From the NCBI RefSeq assembly GCF_022662495.1, contig NZ_JAKPBU010000001.1, positions 1,364,001-1,428,000 on the forward strand: a stretch of DNA of 64,000 nucleotides. Reading direction: 5' to 3'. Origin of the DNA: Lysobacter sp. M2-1 (GTDB lineage: Bacteria; Pseudomonadota; Gammaproteobacteria; Xanthomonadales; Xanthomonadaceae). Of this stretch, positions 19,722 through 27,602 are shown piece by piece (positions within the stretch are counted from its first letter, which is position 1; every line of letters starts with the position of its first letter). The translations under genes were made by a program, and so were the position numbers. Under the pieces are notes generated by a model. The model made no database searches and had not been told where the DNA came from. It saw nothing but the letters and a program-made list of their open reading frames with translations.

Positions 19722-21240
19722 GATCGAGCGCATCCGGGACATCGTCATCGTCGGTGGCGGCACCGCCGGCTGGATGACCGCTGCGGCGCTGTCCAAGGTG
19801 ATGGCCGGCACCTACAACATCCGCTTGGTCGAATCCGACGAGATCGGCATCGTCGGCGTGGGCGAGGCCACGATTCCGATGATCAAGCTCTACAACCAGG
19901 CGCTGGACCTGGACGAGAACGAGTTTGTGCGCCAGACCCGGGGCTCGTTCAAGCTCGGCATCGAATTCCGCGACTGGGGCCGGATCGGCGACAACTACAT
20001 CCATGGCTTCGGAAAGATCGGCCAGGACCTGGGCGTGGTCAGCTTCTACCACTACTGGCTGAAGATGCACCAGGCCGGCAAGGCCGCGCCGCTGGAAGAC
20101 TATTCGATCAACACCGCCGCCTGCCGCCACAACAAGTTCATGCGCGCGGTGACCGACCGGCCGAAGTCGCCGCTGGCCGACATCGCCTACGCCTACCATT
20201 TCGACGCCGGCCTGTACGCGCAGTTCCTGCGCCGCTACGGCGAGGCGCGCGGCGTGCGCCGCACCGAGGGCAAGGTGGTGGATGTGCAGCTGGACGGGGA
20301 AACAGGCTTCGTCGATGCGATCGTGCTCGACAGCGGCGAACGCATCGCCGGCCAGCTGTTCATCGATTGCTCCGGCTTCCGCGGCCTGCTGATCGAGCAG
20401 GCGCTCAAGACCGGCTACACCGATTGGTCGCACTGGCTGCCCTGCGATCGTGCGGTGGCGGTGCCTTCGGCCAATGCCGGGCCGACCACGCCGTACACCC
20501 GCTGCACAGCGCGCAGCGCCGGCTGGCAGTGGCGCATCCCTCTGCAGCATCGCACCGGCAACGGCTACGTCTTCAGCAGCCACTACATCAGCGAGGACGA
20601 AGCCGCCGCCACCGTGCTGGCGAATCTGGAAGGCGAAGCATTGGCCGAGCCGCGCGTGCTGCGTTTCACCGGCGGCAAGCGCAACAAGACCTGGCACCGC
20701 AATGTTTATGCGATCGGCCTGTCGAGCGGGTTCCTGGAACCGCTGGAGTCCACCAGCATCCACATGATCCAGTCCGCGATCGCGCGCCTGACCGCGTTCT
20801 TCCCGCATGCCGGGTTCGACCAGGCCGACATCGACGAGTGCAACGCCCATGCCAATTTCGAGATCGACCGGATCCGCGACTTCCTGATCATGCATTACAA
20901 GGCGACCGAGCGCGACGACTCGCCGTTCTGGGATCACTGCCGCACGATGGAGATCCCCGATTCGCTGCAGCAGCGCATGGATCTGTTCCGCAGCAACGGC
21001 CGGGTGTTCCGCGAAGGCAACGAGATGTTCGCCGAGGTCAGCTGGTTGCAGGTGATGAACGGCCAGCGCGTGCCGGTGGCCGGCTACCACCCGTTGGTGG
21101 ACGTGTATCCGGAAGCGAAGATCGCCGAGTTCCTGGAGGGCGTGCGCAGCGTGATCGGCAAATGCGTGGAAGTCATGCCCGGCCACGATGCGTTCATCGC
21201 GCGGCATTGCGCCATCTCGCCAGAGACCATGGCGGCCTGA
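19720..21240 (+). CDS. Flavin-dependent halogenase of the tryptophan-halogenase family
   Basis: A 506-residue FADH2-dependent enzyme family that makes HOCl or HOBr and halogenates an aromatic substrate. Diagnostic features are the FAD-binding GGGTAGW (about residues 11-17), Lys78 in SFKLGIEF (aligning with PrnA Lys79), the WxWxIP motif W269-Q-W-R-I-P that blocks monooxygenation, and LEPLEST with Glu340/Glu343 (PrnA Glu346 region). All key residues are present. It sits in a maltodextrin locus beside a DUF6445 gene and a TBDR, a context seen for halogenases of unknown substrate such as those of Brevundimonas and Xanthomonas campestris. No flavin reductase is adjacent. True substrate is unknown; free tryptophan is not assured. 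Confidence 0.88.
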   Translation: MIERIRDIVIVGGGTAGWMTAAALSKVMAGTYNIRLVESDEIGIVGVGEATIPMIKLYNQALDLDENEFVRQTRGSFKLGIEFRDWGRIGDNYIHGFGKIGQDLGVVSFYHYWLKMHQAGKAAPLEDYSINTAACRHNKFMRAVTDRPKSPLADIAYAYHFDAGLYAQFLRRYGEARGVRRTEGKVVDVQLDGETGFVDAIVLDSGERIAGQLFIDCSGFRGLLIEQALKTGYTDWSHWLPCDRAVAVPSANAGPTTPYTRCTARSAGWQWRIPLQHRTGNGYVFSSHYISEDEAAATVLANLEGEALAEPRVLRFTGGKRNKTWHRNVYAIGLSSGFLEPLESTSIHMIQSAIARLTAFFPHAGFDQADIDECNAHANFEIDRIRDFLIMHYKATERDDSPFWDHCRTMEIPDSLQQRMDLFRSNGRVFREGNEMFAEVSWLQVMNGQRVPVAGYHPLVDVYPEAKIAEFLEGVRSVIGKCVEVMPGHDAFIARHCAISPETMAA

Positions 21241-21264
21241 ACCTGGCCCTGGCGTAAGCGGCCG

Positions 21265-21408
21265 GTGGGAGCGGTCCTGGTCGAGAATGCTCTTCGGAAC
21301 ACGGTGCCGGCCGCCGAGTGGGGAATGCGATTGCGATGATTGCGCAAAAGCATTCGCGGCCAAGGCTGCTCCCACGGGAAGATTAATCGCGGCCAAGGCC
21401 GCTCCCAC
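21265..21408. repeat. GTGGGAGCGG-type REPIN plus extra half element
   Basis: One arm starts GTGGGAGCGGTCCTGGTC at 21265 and the inverted arm ends at 21375. A further single arm, CGCGGCCAAGGCCGCTCCCAC, occupies 21388-21408. It fills the gap between convergent halogenase and alpha-glucosidase genes and may act as a terminator. Confidence 0.8.
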
Positions 21409-21416
21409 GGTGCACG

Positions 21417-23039
21417 TTAGATCTCGGCGAACGCGGCGGCGTAGGCGGGCAGGGTCACCGATGAGTCCTGTGGTTGGGCGCCGATCTGCCCGGCCAGTTC
21501 GAGCCAGCGCGGCGAGAGTTGCGAAGGCAGATCCCAGGCCACCGGCTGCGCCGACAGGTTGAACACGGCCAGCAGCGACTGCCCATCATGCTCGCGCACG
21601 AAGGCCAGCACCGGTTCGGGCGCATCGAGGAAGCGGATCGATCCGAGCACCAGCGCCGGCTGCGCGCGGCGCCAGCGCAGGAACGCACGGGCGGCCTGCA
21701 GGACCGAATCGGTCTCGGCTTCCTGCACGGCGACGCTGCGCGCGGCGTGGCGCGCATCGACCGGCAGCCACGGCGCGACCTGGCTGAAACCCGCGTGTGC
21801 GTCGCCGGCATCGGATGTCCACGGCATCGGCGTTCGGCAGCCGTCGCGTCCCTTGAACGTGGGCCAGAACGCGACGCCGTAGGGATCCTGCAGTGCTTCG
21901 AACGGAACATCGGCTTCGACCAGGCCCAGTTCCTCGCCCTGGTACAGGCAGACCGAACCGCGTAGCGCGCACACCAGCGCCACCAGTTGCCGGGCCAGCG
22001 CTTCGGCCGCATCCGCGCCGCCCCAGCGGCTCACCGCGCGCTGCACGTCGTGATTGGAGATCGCCCAGCACGGCCAGCCCTCGCCGAGTTTCGCTTCCAG
22101 CGTTTCCACCGTGCTGCGGATGTAGGCGGCGGAGGATTCGTCGGTGAGCAGTTCGAAGCTGTAGCCCATGTGCAGCCGGCGCGGCGTGACGTATTCGGCC
22201 ATCGTCGCCAGCGAATCCTCCGACGAGATCTCGCCGAGCATGCCCACGTCGGTATAGCCGTCGCTCAGCGCGCGCAGCCGTTCCAGGTAGTCCAGCATCT
22301 CCGGCTGGGTGTTGTTGTACAGGTGGTACTGGAAGGCGTAGGGATTGTCGGGGCTGAAGCCGCGGCCGGTGCGCAGCTCGGCCGGCTTGGGCGGGTTGTC
22401 GCGCAACGCGCGGTCGTGGAAGCAGAAGTTGATCGCGTCCAGGCGCACGCCGTCCACGCCCTTGTCGAGCCAGAAGCGCACGTTGTCCAGCTGCGCGGCC
22501 TGCACTTCGGGATTGTGGAAATTGAGGTCGGGCTGCGCGGCCAGGAAGTTGTGCAGGTAGTACTGACCGCGCCGCGGCTCCCACTGCCAGGCCACGCCGC
22601 CGAAGATCGACAGCCAGTTGTTGGGTGGCGTGCCGTCGGGCCTGGCGTCGGCCCACACGTACCAGTCGGCGCGGGGGTTGTCGCGGCTGGCGCGGCTTTC
22701 GCGGAACCAGGCGTGCGCCTCGGAGGTATGGCTGAGCACCTGGTCGATCATCACCTTTAGGCCCAGCGCGTGGGCCTTGGCCAGCAGGCGGTCGAAATCG
22801 GCAACCGTGCCGAACAGCGGATCGACATCGCGGTAGTCGGCGATGTCGTAGCCGAAATCGGCCATCGGCGAGGTGAAGAACGGCGAGATCCAGATCGCGT
22901 CCACCGCCAGCGCGGCGACGTAGTCGAGCCGTTCGGTGATGCCCGGCAGATCGCCGACGCCATCGCCATTGCTGTCGAGGAAGCTGCGCGGATAGATCTG
23001 GTAGATCACCGCGCCGCGCCACCAGGGGGTGTGGGTCAT
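21417..23039 (-). CDS. GH13 alpha-glucosidase (subfamily 23-like)
   Basis: A 540-residue intracellular enzyme (no signal peptide) cleaving short maltooligosaccharides to glucose. It begins WWRGAVIYQIYPRSF, standard for GH13 alpha-glucosidases and oligo-1,6-glucosidases. Catalytic residues are Asp201 (GVRLDAINF), Glu270 (MLGEISSED) and Asp331 (SNHDVQR), within one residue of the positions known for Halomonas alpha-glucosidase HaG (202/271/333), so subfamily 23 is likely. The ATG at 23039 is preferred; an in-frame ATG at 23054 adds five residues. It is divergent from the MFS transporter gene, sharing the region with operator site 2. It would finish digestion of maltodextrins brought in by that transporter. 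Confidence 0.92.
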   Translation of the reverse strand: MTHTPWWRGAVIYQIYPRSFLDSNGDGVGDLPGITERLDYVAALAVDAIWISPFFTSPMADFGYDIADYRDVDPLFGTVADFDRLLAKAHALGLKVMIDQVLSHTSEAHAWFRESRASRDNPRADWYVWADARPDGTPPNNWLSIFGGVAWQWEPRRGQYYLHNFLAAQPDLNFHNPEVQAAQLDNVRFWLDKGVDGVRLDAINFCFHDRALRDNPPKPAELRTGRGFSPDNPYAFQYHLYNNTQPEMLDYLERLRALSDGYTDVGMLGEISSEDSLATMAEYVTPRRLHMGYSFELLTDESSAAYIRSTVETLEAKLGEGWPCWAISNHDVQRAVSRWGGADAAEALARQLVALVCALRGSVCLYQGEELGLVEADVPFEALQDPYGVAFWPTFKGRDGCRTPMPWTSDAGDAHAGFSQVAPWLPVDARHAARSVAVQEAETDSVLQAARAFLRWRRAQPALVLGSIRFLDAPEPVLAFVREHDGQSLLAVFNLSAQPVAWDLPSQLSPRWLELAGQIGAQPQDSSVTLPAYAAAFAEI

Positions 23040-23157
23040 TGCCGCGTCTTGCATCCATGTGCGTGCCGCGCATGGGGCGCGCGAGCCGGCGCACATCCTG
23101 TCATGCGCCTGCGCCGATCCGGGCGGACCGATGCGCGCGCCGCGCTCCACAGGGCGA

Positions 23158-23171
23158 TGAATACGTATGCA
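23158..23171. promoter_or_regulatory. Candidate maltodextrin-regulon operator, site 2 (alpha-glucosidase / MFS divergent promoter)
   Basis: TGAATACGTATGCA, exact reverse complement of site 1 at 12831-12844. It lies in the 224-bp region between the divergent alpha-glucosidase and sugar transporter genes, 93-106 bp before the latter. Confidence 0.68.
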
Positions 23172-23263
23172 TGCCGGTGGGGTCGCACGCGACCGCAGTG
23201 CAGCAAGCCAAGTTGCCAGGCATTGGTCACACTTGCCCGATTCCAAGTTCAGGCAACCACGCC

Positions 23264-24793
23264 ATGCAGGCCGCACGCGAGAAACCGCAACTGACGTTCT
23301 GGCAGATCTGGAACATGTGCTTCGGCTTCCTCGGGATCCAGTTCGGGTTCGCGCTGCAGAACGCCAACGTCAGCCGCATCTTCCAGACGCTGGGCGCGAG
23401 CATGGACGACATCCCGATCCTGTGGATCGCCGCGCCGCTGACCGGGCTGATCGTGCAGCCGATCGTGGGCTATCTGTCGGACCGCACCTGGACCGGCCTC
23501 GGCCGACGGCGGCCGTATTTCCTGGTCGGCGCGGTGTTGGCTTCGCTGGCGCTGCTGTTCATGCCGAACTCGCCGGCGCTATGGGTCGCGGCCGGGTTGC
23601 TGTGGGTGCTGGATGCCTCGATCAACATTTCGATGGAACCGTTCCGCGCCTTCGTCGGCGACCAGCTCGCTCCGCGCCAGCGCCCCAGCGGCTATGCCAT
23701 GCAGAGTTTCTTCATCGGCGTGGGGTCGGTGGTGGCCAGCATGCTGCCGTTCCTGCTGGAGAAATGGGGCGTGGCCAATACCGCCGGTCCCGGCGAGGTG
23801 CCCGATACCGTGCGCTATGCGTTCTACGCCGGCGGCGCGGTGCTGCTGGGCGCGATCGGCTGGACCGTGCTGCGCACGCGCGAATACTCGCCCGAGCAGC
23901 TGCGTGCGTTCAGCGATTACATGCCCGACGAACGCATGCCGCACGTCGACGGCGCGGCGCAGCCGGCGCCGGCCCCGGGACCGTTGCGCAGGGGCGGGCA
24001 GGGGGCCGCGTGGCTGGCGGCCGGCGCGTTGGGCGCGCTGGCGGTGTGGCGATACGGCCTGGACAAGCAGCTGTACGTACTGGCCGGGCTGGCGGCCGGC
24101 TACGGGCTGGCGCTGATCCTGGCCGGCTTCACCCGTCCCCAGGGCATGCTCGCCAGCATCGTGCGCGACGTGCACGACATGCCGGCGAACATGCGCCGGC
24201 TGGCGGTGGTGCAGTTCTTCAGCTGGTTCGCGCTGTTCGCGATGTGGATCTACGCCACCGCGGCAGTGACCGGCGTGCACTACGGCACCAGCGATACGAC
24301 ATCGGCGGCCTACAACGAAGGCGCCAACTGGGTCGGCGTGCTGTTCGCGGCCTACAACGGCTTCGCCGCGGTGGCGGCCATCGTGATTCCATGGATGGCG
24401 CGGCGTTTCGGGCTGCGTGTCAGCCACCTGATCAATCTCACCCTGGGTGGGCTCGGTCTGCTGTCGATGCTGCTGATCCGCGATCCGCAATGGCTGTTGC
24501 TGTCGATGGTCGGCGTGGGCTTCGCCTGGGCCTCGATCCTGTCGCTGCCCTATGCGCTGCTCTCGGACAGCGTGCCGGCGGAGAAGATGGGCGTGTTCAT
24601 GGGCATCTTCAATTTCTTCATCGTGATCCCGCAACTGGCGGCGGTCGCCCTGCTGGCGCTGCTGGTGAATCTGCTCGGCGGTGCGCCGATCCAGGCGATG
24701 GTGATTGGCGGCGTGTGCATGATCGTGGCCGGGCTGTGCACGCTGTGGGTGGCCGAACCGAGGCTGGCGCAAGCTCCCGTCGCGGTGCCATAG
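23264..24793 (+). CDS. MFS sugar transporter, probable maltose/maltodextrin permease
   Basis: A 509-residue inner-membrane transporter with about 12 hydrophobic segments and a central cytoplasmic loop (about 225-255). It starts LTFWQIWNMCFGFLGIQFGFALQ, and the first-half loop YLSDRTWTGLGRRRPY has the D-R-T-GRRRPY motif shared by maltose and sucrose MFS carriers related to SLC45 and Caulobacter MalY. It would carry maltose across the inner membrane, complementing the outer-membrane TBDR; the locus has no ABC or PTS transporter. The ATG at 23264 begins just before the first segment. Substrate is inferred from neighbours and family resemblance. Confidence 0.85.
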   Translation: MQAAREKPQLTFWQIWNMCFGFLGIQFGFALQNANVSRIFQTLGASMDDIPILWIAAPLTGLIVQPIVGYLSDRTWTGLGRRRPYFLVGAVLASLALLFMPNSPALWVAAGLLWVLDASINISMEPFRAFVGDQLAPRQRPSGYAMQSFFIGVGSVVASMLPFLLEKWGVANTAGPGEVPDTVRYAFYAGGAVLLGAIGWTVLRTREYSPEQLRAFSDYMPDERMPHVDGAAQPAPAPGPLRRGGQGAAWLAAGALGALAVWRYGLDKQLYVLAGLAAGYGLALILAGFTRPQGMLASIVRDVHDMPANMRRLAVVQFFSWFALFAMWIYATAAVTGVHYGTSDTTSAAYNEGANWVGVLFAAYNGFAAVAAIVIPWMARRFGLRVSHLINLTLGGLGLLSMLLIRDPQWLLLSMVGVGFAWASILSLPYALLSDSVPAEKMGVFMGIFNFFIVIPQLAAVALLALLVNLLGGAPIQAMVIGGVCMIVAGLCTLWVAEPRLAQAPVAVP

Positions 24794-24821
24794 CCGCAAC
24801 GGTTCCGTGGGAGCCAAGTTT

Positions 24822-24903
24822 GTGGGAGCGGCCTTGGCCGCGAATGCTTTTCTCAACGTCGCAGCCAAAGGCGAAGGGCATTCGCGGCCGAGGCCGCTCC
24901 CAC
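24822..24903. repeat. GTGGGAGCGG-type REPIN
   Basis: Arms GTGGGAGCGGCCTTGGCCGC (from 24822) and its near-complement (to 24903) enclose a short spacer with internal GCGAATGC / GCATTCGC pairing. A partial copy, GTGGGAGCCA, precedes it at 24807. It lies between the convergent MFS and LacI genes. Confidence 0.85.
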
Positions 24904-24916
24904 AACCACAAAGGCG

Positions 24917-25948
24917 CTATCCCCGGGCGGGGCAGGAGCGCCGCACCACCAGTTCGGTCGGCAGGCGCTGGCTTTGCGCCGGGTGCCCGTCGACCAGGCT
25001 GACCAGGGTCTCCACCAGCAGCTCGCCGGCGCGCACGGTGTCCTGGCGCACGGTGGTGAGCGCGGGGGTGGTGATGCGCGCGGCGGGGATATCGTCGAAG
25101 CCCACGACCGCCACGTCGCCGGGCACGTCCAGGCCGGCCTCGGCCAGCGCGCGCATCGCGCCGATGGCGATCAGGTCGCTGGCGCCGAACACGGCATCGA
25201 AGATCGCGCCGCGGCGCATCAACTCGCGCGCAGCGGCATAGCCGGCGTCCTCGGAGCTTTCCGCATCCACCTGCAGCGCGCGATCCATCGCCAGGCCGGC
25301 ATCGCGCAGCGCCGCATCACAGCCGAGGAAGCGGTCGAGGAATTCGGGGTAGTGGCTCGACGCATCGCCGAGGAAGGCGATGCGCCGGCGCCCGCAGGCG
25401 AGCAGGTGCGCGCCGGCCTGGCGGCCCCCGCCCATGTTGTCGCAGCCGATCGAAATGCCGGGCTGGTCGGGCATCACCGCGCCCCAGCGCACGAACGGCG
25501 TGCCCTGTTCCACCAGCTTCGACAACTTGCCCAGGTAGGCCAGGTAATCGCCGTAGCCGAGCAGCAGCAGGCCGTCGGCTTTCTTGCTGTCGCCGTAGTC
25601 GGCATGCCAGTCGTGCGAGAGCTGCTGGAACGAGATCAGCAGGTCCTGGCCATGGCTTGCGCAGGCGCGGGTGATCGCGCTGAGCATCGGCAGGAAGAAC
25701 GGATTGATATGGGATGCGTCGCTGGTGGGATCCTCGAACAGCAGCAGCGCCAGCGTGCCAGCGCGCTGGGTGCGCAGGCTCGAGGCGTGCTTGTCCACGG
25801 TGTAATGCAGCTGCTCGGCCGCTTCCAGGATCCGCCGGGTGGTTTCCGGATTGACCAGCGGGCTGCCGCGCAGGGCGCGCGACACCGTCGACTGCGAGAC
25901 GCCGGCCAGGTAGGCGATGTCGAACGAGGTGGCCTTGCCTTTCGCCAT
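24917..25948 (-). CDS. LacI-family transcriptional regulator, probable maltodextrin repressor
   Basis: A 343-residue regulator with N-terminal helix-turn-helix (residues about 8-29, DIAYLAGVSQSTVSRAL), hinge helix and a periplasmic-binding-protein-like effector domain (about 63-340), including FGASDLIAIGAMRALAEAGL and GFDDIPAARITTPALTTVRQD typical of the family. The recognition-helix segment SQSTVSRAL is standard for LacI proteins that bind palindromes with a central CG. Such sites are seen before the TBDR and transporter genes here. It ends the maltodextrin locus and is divergent from gshA. Effector is unknown; maltose or glucose are the obvious candidates. Naming it MalR or SalR would go beyond the evidence. 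Confidence 0.9.
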   Translation of the reverse strand: MAKGKATSFDIAYLAGVSQSTVSRALRGSPLVNPETTRRILEAAEQLHYTVDKHASSLRTQRAGTLALLLFEDPTSDASHINPFFLPMLSAITRACASHGQDLLISFQQLSHDWHADYGDSKKADGLLLLGYGDYLAYLGKLSKLVEQGTPFVRWGAVMPDQPGISIGCDNMGGGRQAGAHLLACGRRRIAFLGDASSHYPEFLDRFLGCDAALRDAGLAMDRALQVDAESSEDAGYAAARELMRRGAIFDAVFGASDLIAIGAMRALAEAGLDVPGDVAVVGFDDIPAARITTPALTTVRQDTVRAGELLVETLVSLVDGHPAQSQRLPTELVVRRSCPARG

Positions 25949-26138
25949 ATCGGGCGCTGTGCCTCATGGACGCCGAAGGGAAGTCTAAGTCATGTCGTCT
26001 GCGCTCGCCGTGGCGCGCAACAGTGGTGGAACGCTGCGGACGGCGCGCGCCTGCTTTCGTCAGGCAGGCGGAGGCTATAGTGCCGCATCGCGACGGCCCG
26101 GCCCGCCCGCGCAACTGCATTCCCATCCGGTCGCCCGC

Positions 26139-27518
26139 ATGTCCAGTCCCAGCAACGTCGCCGATTCACCCATCACCCATCGCGACCAGCTGGTGGAGTA
26201 CATCGCCTCGGGCGGCAAGCCCAAAGCCGACTGGCGGATCGGCACCGAGCACGAGAAGTTCGGCTTCCAGCTCGACGACCTCAGACCGCCGACCTTCGAC
26301 GGGGAGCGCGGCATCGAGGCCCTGCTCAAGGGCCTGACGCGGTTCGGCTGGGAGGAAGTACGCGAGCAGGTGGGCGATGCGCCGCCGCGCACCATCGCCC
26401 TGCTCAAGGACGGCGCCTCGGTCACCCTGGAACCGGCCGGCCAGCTCGAGCTCTCCGGTGCGCCGCTGCTGCGCGTCCATGACACCTGTTGCGAGGTCGA
26501 TACCCACCTGCTCGAAGTCAAGACGGTGGCCGACGCGCTGGGCCTGGGCTTCCTCGGCATGGGGTTCCAGCCGAAATGGCGGCGCGACGACATGCCGTGG
26601 ATGCCCAAGGGTCGCTACAAGATCATGCGGTCGTACATGCCCAAGGTGGGCGGGCTGGGCCTCGACATGATGACCCGCACCTGCACGGTGCAGGTCAATC
26701 TCGACTTCAGCGACGAAGCGGACATGGTGAAGAAGTTCCGCGTGTCGCTGGCCCTGCAGCCGGTCGCCACCGCGCTGTTCGCGGATTCGCCGTTCACCGA
26801 AGGCCGGCCCAACGGCTACCTGAGTTATCGCTCGCACATCTGGACCGACACCGACCCCGATCGCACCGGCATGCTCGACTTCGTGTTCGAGGATGGTTTC
26901 GGCTTCGAACGCTATGTCGATTACCTGCTCGACGTGCCGATGTATTTCTCCTACCGCGACGGAAAATACATCGATGCGTCCGGCAAGTCGTTCCGCAGCT
27001 TCCTGCGCGGCGAGCTCGACGTGCTGCCCGGAGCGCTGCCGACCCTGCGCGACTGGTCGGACCACATGACCACCGCCTTCCCCGAAGTGCGTCTGAAAAA
27101 GTACCTGGAGATGCGCGGCGCCGATGGCGGCCCATGGAACCGGCTGTGCGCGCTGCCCGCGTTCTGGGTCGGTCTGCTGTACGACGACGCGGCGCTGGAT
27201 GCGGCCTGGGACCTGGTCAGGGATTTCAGCCTGGCCGAACGCAACGCATTGCGCGATCACGTGCCCAAGCTGGCGTTGAAGACGCCGTTCCGCAACGGCA
27301 GCCTGCGCGATCTCGCGCTGCAGGCGCTGCGGATTTCCGCCGCCGGCCTGCAGCGCCGCAACGAGCGCAACGCCAATGGGGCCGACGAGAGCATCTTCCT
27401 GACCCCGCTGATCGATTTCGCCGAAACCAACGAAACCCCGGCCGAGCGCAAGCTCAAGCTGTTCCATGGCGAATGGAACGGTTCGGTGGATCCGGTGTTC
27501 CGAGAGTTCGCCTACTGA
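26139..27518 (+). CDS. gshA: Glutamate--cysteine ligase, plant/proteobacterial type
   Basis: A 459-residue ATP-dependent enzyme making gamma-glutamylcysteine, the first step to glutathione. It belongs to the GCS2 branch found in plants, rhizobia and xanthomonads rather than the E. coli type. Visible features are [10 protein letters not shown] (about 32-41), [13 protein letters not shown] (about 97), the MGFQPKW segment and MRTYMPKVG-like MRSYMPKVG, then [10 protein letters not shown]. Length is normal. The ATG at 26139 lies 50 bases after TATAGT (26083-26088), a possible -10 box. Glutathione produced here is the cofactor of the formaldehyde genes at 30466-33546. Confidence 0.94.
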   Translation: MSSPSNVADSPITHRDQLVEYIASGGKPKADWRIGTEHEKFGFQLDDLRPPTFDGERGIEALLKGLTRFGWEEVREQVGDAPPRTIALLKDGASVTLEPAGQLELSGAPLLRVHDTCCEVDTHLLEVKTVADALGLGFLGMGFQPKWRRDDMPWMPKGRYKIMRSYMPKVGGLGLDMMTRTCTVQVNLDFSDEADMVKKFRVSLALQPVATALFADSPFTEGRPNGYLSYRSHIWTDTDPDRTGMLDFVFEDGFGFERYVDYLLDVPMYFSYRDGKYIDASGKSFRSFLRGELDVLPGALPTLRDWSDHMTTAFPEVRLKKYLEMRGADGGPWNRLCALPAFWVGLLYDDAALDAAWDLVRDFSLAERNALRDHVPKLALKTPFRNGSLRDLALQALRISAAGLQRRNERNANGADESIFLTPLIDFAETNETPAERKLKLFHGEWNGSVDPVFREFAY

Positions 27519-27602
27519 TCGATCCGGGCGCGGGCGCCGCTTCCGCGAGGCCGTTGGCCGGCGCATGCTGCACCGCGTCAAAAAAAGCGCTAGCCTGCGG
27601 GG

